DNA of 64,000 nucleotides from JAHIKV01 sp965195225 (GTDB taxonomy: Bacteria; Planctomycetota; Planctomycetia; Pirellulales; Thermoguttaceae), in NCBI GenBank assembly GCA_965195225.1, contig CBDAFL010000171.1, positions 1 to 64,000 of the forward strand, in the 5' to 3' direction. The translations under genes and the position numbers were made by a program. This document shows positions 1-6,854 of this stretch, piece after piece. A model generated the notes under the pieces. The model made no database searches. It was given only the letters and a program-made list of their open reading frames with translations, and was not told the origin of the DNA. The first letter of the stretch is position 1. Each line of letters starts with the position of its first letter.

Positions 1-60
1 GCGAGTGGTGGTCATTGGTAATTCCGATTAGCGGCCGCCGATGGTGGCCGAGTTTGTCCC

Positions 61-130
61 GTTTAGCGGTCGCCGGCACGGCGACCAGTATGATTCATTC
101 CCCTGGCCGCCGTACCGGCGGCCGCTAAAC
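61..130. repeat. Long imperfect palindrome, 'gccgctaaac' family
   Basis: Two 27-nt arms (61-87 and 104-130) are complementary apart from three G:U-type positions, with a 16-nt loop. The right arm ends gccggcggccgctaaac. A half copy lies at 36138-36169 and a diverged copy at 29661-29730, so this is a dispersed family rather than a local terminator. The rest of 1-468 holds a second repeat (271-330) and the promoter of the next gene; I see no gene in it. Confidence 0.75.
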
Positions 131-270
131 GCCCGTGTTAATCTGCGTGTTCTCCAAGCTCTGCGCAATTCATCCGCAAACCCTTCCTATACGACGCCGT
201 CGGAATAATCGGCAAAGTTGAGCGTGGACTTGCCCCGTTTTGGGGAAAAGGGGAAGAAATGGTCGCGGCG

Positions 271-330
271 GGGTGGCACGAGCATCTTGCCCGTGTTCCC
301 GCCAGCACTGGCGAAACGCCAGTGCCACCC
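271..330. repeat. Palindromic repeat, 'gggtggcac...gtgccaccc' family
   Basis: The element begins gggtggcacgagcatcttgc and ends with the inner palindrome cactggcg-aaa-cgccagtg followed by ccaccc. The same building blocks recur at 23080-23124, 32215-32240, 38127-38153, 38286-38348, 46064-46141 and 62470-62488. Confidence 0.75.
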
Positions 331-401
331 CACCACTACGAAAAAAGAAAAGCCCACGGGTTATAACATGTGGGTTAGTACCTGCTCGACCGTCAATCTC
401 G

Positions 402-410
402 TGCTATAAT
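402..410 (+). promoter_or_regulatory. Extended -10 promoter for the DUF3467 gene
   Basis: TG-n-TATAAT is a perfect extended -10 hexamer, 58 nt upstream of the GTG start at 469. No convincing -35 box is visible, as expected for extended -10 promoters. Confidence 0.5.
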
Positions 411-468
411 TGGCGTGTCGTTTATTTCGAGGGGCAGTCAAAAATTTCCCTAGAGAGAGGACCGTTCC

Positions 469-867
469 GTGGCAAAGTCCGACAAGCCAGAAGAAACCCC
501 CGCTCTCCCGCCTACTCCCGAAAAGGGTGACGGACCGGGTGCGCAAACGCCTCCACAACAGCGGGTCCAGGTGGAGATTGACGATTCCAAGGCGATGGCG
601 CTGTACGCCAACTTCTGCCGGGTCACCGGCACGCCGGAAGAATTGATAATTGACTTCGGTCTGAATCCGCAGCCGTTCGGTATGCCCACGCATCCGATTC
701 CGGTAACGCAGCGGATCATCACGAATTTTTACACCGCCAAGCGGATGCTTCATGCCTTGCAGTTGACCATTCAGCGGCACGAAGCCACCTTTGGTGTGTT
801 GGAAACGGACGTGCAGAAGCGGGTCCGACAAGCTCCTCCGGGCCAGCAGCAGGCTCGCGGCGGGTAA
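469..867 (+). CDS. DUF3467 domain protein
   Basis: This 132-aa protein has a disordered Pro/Glu-rich N-terminus (about residues 1-30) followed by a compact domain whose sequence (VQVEIDDSKAMALYANFCRV, then NPQPFGMPTHPIPVTQRII) matches my recollection of DUF3467, a small family of unknown biochemical role common in planctomycetes and other bacteria. The C-terminus is a short Gln/Gly-rich tail. The GTG start at 469 follows a purine-rich stretch (agagagagg) and an extended -10 promoter. It is monocistronic: the next gene is convergent and separated by a purine/pyrimidine hairpin. The family assignment rests on sequence resemblance only. Confidence 0.8.
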   Translation: MAKSDKPEETPALPPTPEKGDGPGAQTPPQQRVQVEIDDSKAMALYANFCRVTGTPEELIIDFGLNPQPFGMPTHPIPVTQRIITNFYTAKRMLHALQLTIQRHEATFGVLETDVQKRVRQAPPGQQQARGG

Positions 868-879
868 GCTGAGGCCAGC

Positions 880-987
880 GAAAAAGGGAGCAGGGAGAAG
901 AGGGAGGAGAGAAGAGGGAGGAGGGAAGCGTGTCGTACGATTTCCCAAATCACTCCTCACTCCTCACTCTTCTCTCCTCCCCTTTTT
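880..987. repeat. Purine/pyrimidine inverted repeat between convergent genes
   Basis: A purine-only arm (gggagaagagggaggagag and flanks, 880-930) is followed about 20 nt later by a pyrimidine-rich arm (941-987) that ends cctccccttttt. It separates the DUF3467 gene from the convergent lpdA, so it may act as a bidirectional terminator. A sister element is at 5727-5815. Confidence 0.6.
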
Positions 988-998
988 CCCCGTGGCGT

Positions 999-2426
999 TT
1001 ATTTCCGCCGGTCTCTCTTCGGCCGGTACAGGTCGGTGGCCACTCCGAGATTCACCTCGGCCGCGGCGCCGAGCGTTTCGCTTAGCGTCGGATGGGGATG
1101 GATAGTCTCGGTCAGGTCTCGGACCGAGCATCCCATTTCGATCGCCAAGACGGCCTCGCCGATCATCTCTCCGGCGTCACATCCGACGATGCCGCATCCG
1201 AGGACGCGCTCCGTTTGCGGATCGACGATCCATTTGGTCAGGCCCTCGGTTCGTCCGATCGCCTGAGCACGACCGCTGGCCACCCAGGGGAACTGGGCCG
1301 CCTCGACCTGTCGCCCCTCGGCTTTCGCCTCGGTCTCGGTCAGCCCGGCCCAGGCGATCTCGGGGTCGGTGAACACAACCGCCGGGATGGCTAGTGGCTC
1401 GAAGGCGGCCGTTTTTCCGGCCAGCGCTTCGACGACCGTTTTGCCTTCGTGCGCCGCCTTGTGGGCCAACATTGGCTCTCCGGCCACGTCGCCGATGGCC
1501 AGGATGTGCGGATCGGCCGTGCGCCGTTGCGGATCGACGACGATGAATCCATGCGAGTCAATTTCGACTTGGGTCTTTTCCAAACCGATTCCCGTGCTGT
1601 TTGGACGCCGTCCAACACAGAGCAGCACGCGGCTGAACCGCTGCACCCGCTCGGGCACGTCTCCCTCAAAGACAACTTCGATCGAGTCCTTTTTGTCGAT
1701 CATCGAGGCAACCTTGGCGTTCAGGTAGATCGCCTTGAATGCTCCCTGAAGCTTCTTTTGCAGCGGCCTGACCAGATCGCGGTCGGCACCGGGCAAAAGG
1801 CCGTCGGTCATTTCAACCACCGAGACGGCAGTACCCAGCGCGGCGTAGATCGTGCCCATTTCCAATCCGATGTACCCGCCGCCGACCACCAGCAACGACT
1901 CGGGTACGTCGGGCAACTCCAACGCACCGGTCGAATCCATCACGCGCGGCGTGGGCAGATCGAACGCCGGAATCCGCGTCGGGCTGGAGCCGGTGGCCAC
2001 AATGCAGTGGTCAAACGTAATCCGGTCGTCGGCCAAAGGATTGCCGTCGACCGGTTCGAGCTTGAGCGTTTGCGAATTCTCGAACGCGGCCCGGGCGCGG
2101 ACCAGATTTACTTTGCGTTTGGCGGCGAGTTGTTTCAGACCGCCGGTCAGCGTGGCGATGACCTTTTCCTTTCGCGCCCGCAATGCGTCGATATCGATCT
2201 TCGGATCGGAGAACGTAACGCCCCACTGGCCGAGGTGCTTGGCCTCGTCGATGGTTTTTGCGACGTGGAGCAGGGTTTTCGACGGAATGCATCCTCGCAA
2301 CAGGCAGACGCCGCCCAATCGCGATTCGATATCGACCAGGGCAACGTTCAGCCCCAGGTCGGCGGCGCGAAACGCGGCGGCGTATCCGCCCGGCCCGCCG
2401 CCGAGTATACAAAGTTGAGTCTGCAT
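999..2426 (-). CDS. lpdA: Dihydrolipoyl dehydrogenase (E3)
   Basis: This flavoprotein reoxidises dihydrolipoamide of 2-oxoacid dehydrogenase complexes (or the glycine cleavage system) with NAD+. The 475-aa length is typical. Visible motifs are the N-terminal FAD dinucleotide fold LGGGPGGYAAAFRAADLG (about residue 8), the redox-active disulfide Cys41-Cys46 in GGVCLLRGCIPSK, the NAD-binding glycines VVGGGYIGLEMG, a second FAD motif AIGDVAGEPMLAH, and the C-terminal HPHPTLSE with the catalytic His-Glu pair. No E1 or E2 genes are nearby, so the partner complex cannot be named from this window. Start ATG at 2426. Confidence 0.95.
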   Translation of the reverse strand: MQTQLCILGGGPGGYAAAFRAADLGLNVALVDIESRLGGVCLLRGCIPSKTLLHVAKTIDEAKHLGQWGVTFSDPKIDIDALRARKEKVIATLTGGLKQLAAKRKVNLVRARAAFENSQTLKLEPVDGNPLADDRITFDHCIVATGSSPTRIPAFDLPTPRVMDSTGALELPDVPESLLVVGGGYIGLEMGTIYAALGTAVSVVEMTDGLLPGADRDLVRPLQKKLQGAFKAIYLNAKVASMIDKKDSIEVVFEGDVPERVQRFSRVLLCVGRRPNSTGIGLEKTQVEIDSHGFIVVDPQRRTADPHILAIGDVAGEPMLAHKAAHEGKTVVEALAGKTAAFEPLAIPAVVFTDPEIAWAGLTETEAKAEGRQVEAAQFPWVASGRAQAIGRTEGLTKWIVDPQTERVLGCGIVGCDAGEMIGEAVLAIEMGCSVRDLTETIHPHPTLSETLGAAAEVNLGVATDLYRPKRDRRK

Positions 2427-2480
2427 GGGAACAAAAGGGATTAGGGGTCAGGGATTAATCGAGGGTGTCCGGGAATAATT

Positions 2481-2602
2481 CCATTTAGCCCGCCGTGAAT
2501 ACCATTTAGCCCGCCGTGAATACCATTTAGCCCGCCGTGAATACACGGCGGGGAGGAGTGGTTTTTCGCACCAGACCGTGCCCCGGGTGTATTCACCCGG
2601 GG
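2481..2602. repeat. Three 21-bp tandem repeats merging into two hairpins
   Basis: The unit ccatttagcccgccgtgaata occurs three times without spacers (2481-2501, 2502-2522, 2523-2543). The last copy doubles as the left arm of the hairpin cccgccgtg-aata-cacggcggg (2531-2553). A second hairpin, cccgggtg-tatt-cacccggg, follows at about 2582-2601. The block fills most of the space between the divergent lpdA and URO-D-like genes (2427-2887); otherwise that space holds only the promoter at 2777 and a gggatt-rich stretch near 2435-2456. Confidence 0.85.
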
Positions 2603-2776
2603 GTAAATAACATTTTTTGCGGCCAATTCCCGGACACTCTCGGGTTAGTTTAATGGAACCAACGGCGGATGGCCAGGATCCGTGCGGTCGAGCGGACGAG
2701 GCTCGAACACGACGACAAAATAACCCGCCGATCGGGGGGGCACGAAGAGGTGGCCAAACAATTTTTTGGGACCCGG

Positions 2777-2803
2777 TTGACGTCCCGGTTACCGTGGTAT
2801 AAT
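2777..2803 (+). promoter_or_regulatory. Promoter upstream of the URO-D-like gene
   Basis: TTGACG (2777-2782), a 15-bp spacer, and TATAAT (2798-2803) with an extended TG two bases upstream. Transcription would begin about 75 nt before the ATG at 2888. Confidence 0.6.
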
Positions 2804-2887
2804 TTCCCCAATCGACACCCCCACTAGAGGCAAGCCAAAACTGCCAAAATCCTCGTTCCTAATGGGCAAGCCAAACTTGTTACTCCC

Positions 2888-3901
2888 ATGACGTCTCGCG
2901 AACTGGTCGTAAAGACCCTCAACCACGAACCCGTCCCCCGCGTTCCACGAGACCTTTGGATACCGACCGGCGTCGAGTCGTTGCATGCGGATGAGGTGAC
3001 GGAGATGTCCGTCCGCTATCCGAGCGACGTCCGTACCGCGTCGACCGGCGGCAAGCGGTCGGCCGCCAAGTTGGGAAAGCAAAACGAATGGACCGACGTT
3101 TGGGGTTGCGTGTGGCGCGACTCCGGCAACGGCGATCCGCCGGCGTTGAAGCATTCTCCGTTGGCCGAAGCGGGCCGGATCGCTTCCTTCCAGCCGCCGG
3201 CCGAACTGCTTGATCGCTCGCGGTTCAATCGGGCGAACAAGCTGTGTCCCGAGACCAGCCGGTTCGTGCTGGCATGGTCCGAGGTGCGGCCGTTCGACCG
3301 GCTTCAATTCCTCCGCGGCGACGAGAAGGCCTTGATGGACCTTGCCCGCGGCCACAAGGGTATCCGCGGCCTACTCGCCATGCTCCACGACGCCGCCTGC
3401 CGGGAACTCGAGCGCTGGGCGGAGACCGAGGTGGACGGGGTAGTCTTTCGCGACGATTGGGGTACGCCCGACGGGATGCTGATCGCCCCGGAAATGTGGC
3501 GCGAAATCTTTCGGCCGTTCTATCTGGAATACTGCAAAATCCTCCACGCCAAGGACAAGTTCGTCTTCTTCCATTCGGACGGCAACATCCGCGACATCTT
3601 CGGCGATCTGGTGAAAGTCGGCATCGACGCGATTCACGCCCAATTGCATTTGATGAAGTTCGAGCGGTTGGTCAAGCGCTATCGCGGCCGGGTGACGTTT
3701 TGGGGCCAACCCGACGGCCGGCGGATGCTCACCCCGGGCACGACGGAGGAGTTCCGCGAGACGGTCCTTTCCGTCCGCCGCGAGTTGGACTTCGGCTCCG
3801 GCGGCGTGATTGCCCAATGCCGCTGGTGCCCCGGCGTGAAGCTGCAAACGATGGCCGCGTTCTTCGAGCAGTGGCTCGTCCCCCTGCCGATGCATGCATA
3901 A
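2888..3901 (+). CDS. Uroporphyrinogen decarboxylase-like (URO-D superfamily) protein
   Basis: This 337-aa protein has the URO-D/MtaA/CmuA fold signature. It starts TSRELVVKTLNHEPVPRVP, the usual 'R-x-n-a-l-n-x-x-x-p-D-R-x-P' opening. It carries FRDDWGTPDGMLIAPEMWR in the middle and ends with VFFHSDGN and IAQCRWCPGVK, whose His and Cys residues resemble the zinc site of corrinoid:CoM methyltransferase-type members rather than haem-pathway HemE. Haem synthesis is therefore unlikely; a methyltransferase-type or catabolic role is inferred. It has its own promoter. No corrinoid protein gene is adjacent, so the substrate is unknown. Confidence 0.8.
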   Translation: MTSRELVVKTLNHEPVPRVPRDLWIPTGVESLHADEVTEMSVRYPSDVRTASTGGKRSAAKLGKQNEWTDVWGCVWRDSGNGDPPALKHSPLAEAGRIASFQPPAELLDRSRFNRANKLCPETSRFVLAWSEVRPFDRLQFLRGDEKALMDLARGHKGIRGLLAMLHDAACRELERWAETEVDGVVFRDDWGTPDGMLIAPEMWREIFRPFYLEYCKILHAKDKFVFFHSDGNIRDIFGDLVKVGIDAIHAQLHLMKFERLVKRYRGRVTFWGQPDGRRMLTPGTTEEFRETVLSVRRELDFGSGGVIAQCRWCPGVKLQTMAAFFEQWLVPLPMHA

Positions 3902-3984
3902 GTCCCCCTTATCTCCGCGGCCGGTGCGGGTTACAATGGGAAGGCAGTGGCTATTGTTCACGATATAGTCTCGAAAGTTCGCCC

Positions 3985-4575
3985 GTGCCGGAAAACATCG
4001 AACAAACCGACTCCCCACCGATCAACCTGAAAGACCCGGCGCTGGCCGCCTTTCTGGCCTGGCTGATTCCGGGCCTGGGGCACCTTTATCAAGGGCGTCG
4101 GGCAAAGGCCGCGCTGTTTTTCGTCTGCATCATGGGCCTGTTCGTCTTCGGACTCTACCTCGGCAGCAGCAACGAGCAGTGTAAAGACAGCAAAGGCAAG
4201 ATCGGCTACGGCCGGGCGGTCTACTTCTCCTGGAAAAAAGGGGAGCGGACCTGGCCCTATGTGTGCCAGGTTTGCGTTGGCCTGCCGGCCCTGCCCGCGA
4301 TGATACAGGCCAGCCGAATGAGCCACAACAAAGAGGTCTTGTGGGGCGGATTCATGGCCCCGCCGCGGCCGAAGGGAGACGACCAAGGCCCGAACAAGCT
4401 ACAGCCAACACTACACGACCTGCACCGGGTGTTGAACCGATACTTCGAGTTGGCGTGGGTCTTTACGGCCATCGCCGGACTGTTGAATGTGTTGGCCATC
4501 TACGACGCCTGGGCCGGACCGATGATGATCGCCCCCGGCGGGAAGAAAGAAGAATCGCCGGAGTCCGATAATTAA
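3985..4575 (+). CDS. Multi-pass membrane protein (DUF6677-like)
   Basis: The protein is 196 aa if it starts at the GTG at 3985; the open frame extends further upstream but only as a shadow of the preceding gene. Residues about 15-60 (DPALAAFLAWLIPGLGHLYQGRRAKAALFF, split here for description) contain the 'aWliPGlGHlYqGr' segment typical of small TM2-like membrane proteins, followed by a hydrophobic helix. A third helix, near the C-terminus, is VFTAIAGLLNVLAIYDAWAG. The function is unknown. It is followed by another small membrane protein at 4673, probably in the same transcript. The DUF6677 name is from memory. Confidence 0.7.
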   Translation: MPENIEQTDSPPINLKDPALAAFLAWLIPGLGHLYQGRRAKAALFFVCIMGLFVFGLYLGSSNEQCKDSKGKIGYGRAVYFSWKKGERTWPYVCQVCVGLPALPAMIQASRMSHNKEVLWGGFMAPPRPKGDDQGPNKLQPTLHDLHRVLNRYFELAWVFTAIAGLLNVLAIYDAWAGPMMIAPGGKKEESPESDN

Positions 4576-4603
4576 ACAACAGAATGACAATGTTGCTTGA
4601 TCC

Positions 4604-4634
4604 CCCCGCGACCGCAGTCACGGGGCGTTTGTCT
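4604..4634 (+). terminator. Possible weak terminator
   Basis: Imperfect stem ccccgcgac-cgca-gtcacgggg followed by cgtttgtctt. It lies between two small membrane-protein genes and may only attenuate. Confidence 0.3.
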
Positions 4635-4672
4635 TGTGTCGCATTGGATTTCTGATAGTCAAGCATCACCCC

Positions 4673-4888
4673 ATGTTCAACTTGCTGTTTGCCGATGGCT
4701 CTCGACTTTGGAACAACGACCTATGGTACGCGTTGCCGGCGATCATCGCGGTCAGCCTGGTCTACGCCGCCACCCGCCACGAGCGGATGCGTCCGATCTG
4801 GCTTCACGCCGGCCGGGTGACCGGGTGGATCGTAGGTTTCATGTCCATCGTGTGCATCGTGCTGATGTTTTTTTCCTGGCTGACGTAA
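4673..4888 (+). CDS. Small two-helix membrane protein
   Basis: This is a 71-aa protein starting at the ATG at 4673 (MFNLLFADGSRLWNNDLWYA). An upstream in-frame alternative start at 4634 would add 13 residues with no sign of conservation. Two hydrophobic segments are separated by a basic loop (RHERMRPIWLHAGR): about residues 19-33 and 48-68. I do not recognise a family. It ends just before a strong bidirectional hairpin terminator, so it is probably the last gene of the unit beginning at 3985. Confidence 0.6.
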   Translation: MFNLLFADGSRLWNNDLWYALPAIIAVSLVYAATRHERMRPIWLHAGRVTGWIVGFMSIVCIVLMFFSWLT

Positions 4889-4900
4889 TCCCGTCGCTAT

Positions 4901-4940
4901 CTTTTTGTAGCACAGCCGCCCCCGGCTGTGCTACGTTTTC
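4901..4940. terminator. Bidirectional terminator between convergent genes
   Basis: The perfect stem gtagcacagccg-cccc-cggctgtgctac (4907-4934) is flanked by ttttt on the left and gtttt on the right, so it can stop transcription from both sides (small membrane protein on plus, rsmG on minus). Confidence 0.75.
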
Positions 4941-4943
4941 CTG

Positions 4944-4993
4944 GTTCCCATGCTCTGCGTGGGAACCCACGCTTTCCGACGCTCCGCGTCGGC
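4944..4993. repeat. Dispersed palindrome 'gttcccatgctctgcgtgggaac'
   Basis: gttccca...tgggaac (4944-4966) is followed by ccgacgc-tcc-gcgtcgg (4977-4993). A second member in the opposite orientation is at 46757-46779. Similar sequences are scattered through many large environmental bacterial genomes (general knowledge). Confidence 0.65.
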
Positions 4994-5012
4994 GGCTGGG
5001 TTGATCGCGGCT

Positions 5013-5657
5013 TTATGATTTCCGGCCGATCTGCAACAACACGCTCTGCGAATCGGTATCCGGCAGCGGATAGCTTTCCAGCTTCCGTAGGGCGAGATCG
5101 CGGAGCAGACCGTAATGGCGCGCTTCGCCCCGCTCCCCTACCCATGCCGGTCCCTTTATCACCAGCATCCGATCAAACGCTTTCCAATGGGGCCGAAACC
5201 ACTCCAACAGCTTCCGCAGCCGCGCCACCGCGCGGACCGTGAGCGTATTGAAACGCTGCTCGGCCAATACGTTTTCGGCTCGGGCGTGGAACACCGGCGC
5301 CGACAGCCCGAGCCGCTCGACGATGTCGGCCAGCGCCGTGGCCTTCTTGCCTACCGATTCGCAGAGCGAGACGTGCAGGTCGTCCCGCAGGACGGCCAGG
5401 ACCACGCCGGGGGTGCCGCCGCCGCTACCCACGTCGAGCACCCGCTCGCCCGGCTCGAGAAACCGGGCCAGAGTAAGGCTATCTACCAGGTCGCGGACGA
5501 CGAACTTCTCGTAATCGTCGTGGCGGGTCAGATTCAGTTTCGAGTTCCAGTCCCAGAGCAGTTCGCAGTATCGCTCGAGCAGAACGATTTGCGGCTCGGG
5601 CAGTTCGATCTCGTGCCGGGCCAACGCCGCGGCCAGATTGTCGTTGGGGGGATTCAC
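5013..5657 (-). CDS. rsmG: 16S rRNA (guanine527-N7)-methyltransferase RsmG
   Basis: This enzyme methylates G527 of 16S rRNA with S-adenosylmethionine. The 214-aa length is normal for RsmG. The N-terminal helix pair contains YCELLWDWNSKLNLTRHDD, the hallmark 'W...NLT' motif. It is followed by VVRDLVDSL, the SAM-binding motif RVLDVGSGGGTPGVVLAVL, and ESVGKKATALADIVERLGL, then the TVRAVARLRKLLEWF core. The start is a GTG at 5657. It is divergent from the gene at 5882 and convergent with the small membrane protein at 4673. Confidence 0.93.
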   Translation of the reverse strand: MNPPNDNLAAALARHEIELPEPQIVLLERYCELLWDWNSKLNLTRHDDYEKFVVRDLVDSLTLARFLEPGERVLDVGSGGGTPGVVLAVLRDDLHVSLCESVGKKATALADIVERLGLSAPVFHARAENVLAEQRFNTLTVRAVARLRKLLEWFRPHWKAFDRMLVIKGPAWVGERGEARHYGLLRDLALRKLESYPLPDTDSQSVLLQIGRKS

Positions 5658-5726
5658 GGCGGATGTTACTTGAGGTTAGAATGGTGGAAGTGAAACTTAC
5701 ACGGAGGCTTGCGGTGCAACGGCAGA

Positions 5727-5815
5727 AGAGAGAAGAGGGAGGAGAGAAGAGAGAATCATCGCGCGATCGAATCGTCTCTCCCCTCTCTCTTCTCCCCTCT
5801 CTCCTCTCCCTTCTT
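5727..5815. repeat. Purine/pyrimidine inverted repeat, sister of 880-987
   Basis: A GA-only arm (agagagaagagggaggagag region) is followed by a loop with tcgcgcgatcga and a CT-only arm (ctctcccctctctcttctcc region). It lies between divergent rsmG and the gene at 5882, unlike its sister at 880-987, which sits between convergent genes. A pure terminator role is therefore unlikely for the family. Confidence 0.6.
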
Positions 5816-5881
5816 TCTGGGGCTCCGTGGTGTTTTCCTTTACTGAATATACTGGATAATCCATTCCTGCGGGAGGCCTGA

Positions 5882-6712
5882 ATGCCCTTGGACCGTGAGG
5901 AATACGTCGAGCAGGCATACCTGTTCCAGACCCTGCGCGAGCGGATGCAGCAGGAGATGTCTACGCAAGACCTGCTGGAAGCGGTCCGCCAAGAGATTTT
6001 GGCGACCACGATGCTTCCGTTCGCGGTGGATTACATGGTCAGCGAGCTACGGTTGACCGGCGGTTTCGCCACGGCCATGGCCCGGCTGCCCCACTATTTC
6101 ACCACCTTCCAGACTTACGTGGTCCACGAGGCGGAGAAGGCCGAGGGGCAGTTCGATTTCCGCGTCGCACTGGAGATTATGCAGCGAGAGGTCGAATATC
6201 GAGCCACCGGCGCATCGCCGCAAGGCATCTTTCTCTACCAGTTCGAGACCCTCTGCCGCAACCGGTTGGGCTACGACCGCGGGCTGGATGCCGTCGCCGG
6301 AGACCCGATCTACGACGAAAACTGGCGCGAGTGGATACTGACCGTCCGCCGTCAGGTCGGCCTGGTCGATTTCGCCGACATGATCTACGTCCGTAGCGAG
6401 CAATACCGCAAGACTCGCGGGAAGGCCGAGAAACCGATCCTCTTCGGCGAGAAGGAGGGACGGATCGCGCTGGCCAACCGCCGCAAGGATCCGTTGTATC
6501 TGTTCTCGGCGTTGCAGCGTCACCTGGGCTACCCGACCGTGCCGCGACCTCGGCCCGAGGACACGCATCGTTACGTGTTGCCCGCCTTGCAGCGCCGCGT
6601 CGAGCGGATGGAGACCCGCTTGAAGCTGATGGAGGAAGAGCTTCGCGGCGGGATCAACCTATCGCGGTTTTACGAGAGGGGCGAGGGGCGGGGGGCGGGG
6701 GGCGGGGGATGA
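5882..6712 (+). CDS. Conserved hypothetical protein (276 aa)
   Basis: This is a soluble, Arg/Glu-rich protein without signal peptide or membrane helix. The first 140 residues look alpha-helical (MPLDREEYVEQAYLFQTLRE and onward). The last third is a basic region plus a heptad-like segment, LPALQRRVERMETRLKLMEE, that could form a coiled coil. I recognise no catalytic motif. The true C-terminus is uncertain: the final GEGRGAGGGG is encoded by a G-rich low-complexity tract that continues beyond the stop, so the end of the protein appears to have been overwritten by repeat DNA. Confidence 0.7.
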   Translation: MPLDREEYVEQAYLFQTLRERMQQEMSTQDLLEAVRQEILATTMLPFAVDYMVSELRLTGGFATAMARLPHYFTTFQTYVVHEAEKAEGQFDFRVALEIMQREVEYRATGASPQGIFLYQFETLCRNRLGYDRGLDAVAGDPIYDENWREWILTVRRQVGLVDFADMIYVRSEQYRKTRGKAEKPILFGEKEGRIALANRRKDPLYLFSALQRHLGYPTVPRPRPEDTHRYVLPALQRRVERMETRLKLMEEELRGGINLSRFYERGEGRGAGGGG

Positions 6713-6735
6713 AGGATGAAGGATGAAGGATAAAC
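6676..6735 (+). repeat. G-rich tract plus 7-bp tandem repeats
   Basis: Runs of G4 to G6 (ggggcgaggggcggggggcg and on) are followed by three gatgaag units. The tract starts inside the 3' end of the 276-aa gene and crosses its stop codon. A related C-rich tract covers the 3' end of top6B at 36188-36228. G-quadruplex formation is possible on this strand. Confidence 0.7.
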
Positions 6736-6854
6736 GCCCCGCAATTGCCGGCTTGTCCAGCAGTGGCGCCCTCAGCCATAACGCGATTCCAGTGTTATAC
6801 ACAACCACGACACTTTTTTGTAGAATAAAAAGCAAGACCAGATTGGAGAATCAA

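Noticed and set aside
1449..2444. 331-aa plus-strand open frame opposite lpdA
   Set aside because: It lies entirely opposite a gene with all motifs of dihydrolipoyl dehydrogenase and has no recognisable domain; it is a GC-rich antisense shadow.
2481..2543. Short array resembling a CRISPR
   Set aside because: The three 21-bp repeats are directly contiguous without spacers, no cas genes are present, and the repeat joins a simple hairpin.
3244..3984. Upstream part of the open frame that ends at 4575
   Set aside because: This part overlaps the URO-D-like gene in another frame and is Arg/Pro-rich; the real protein starts at the GTG at 3985.
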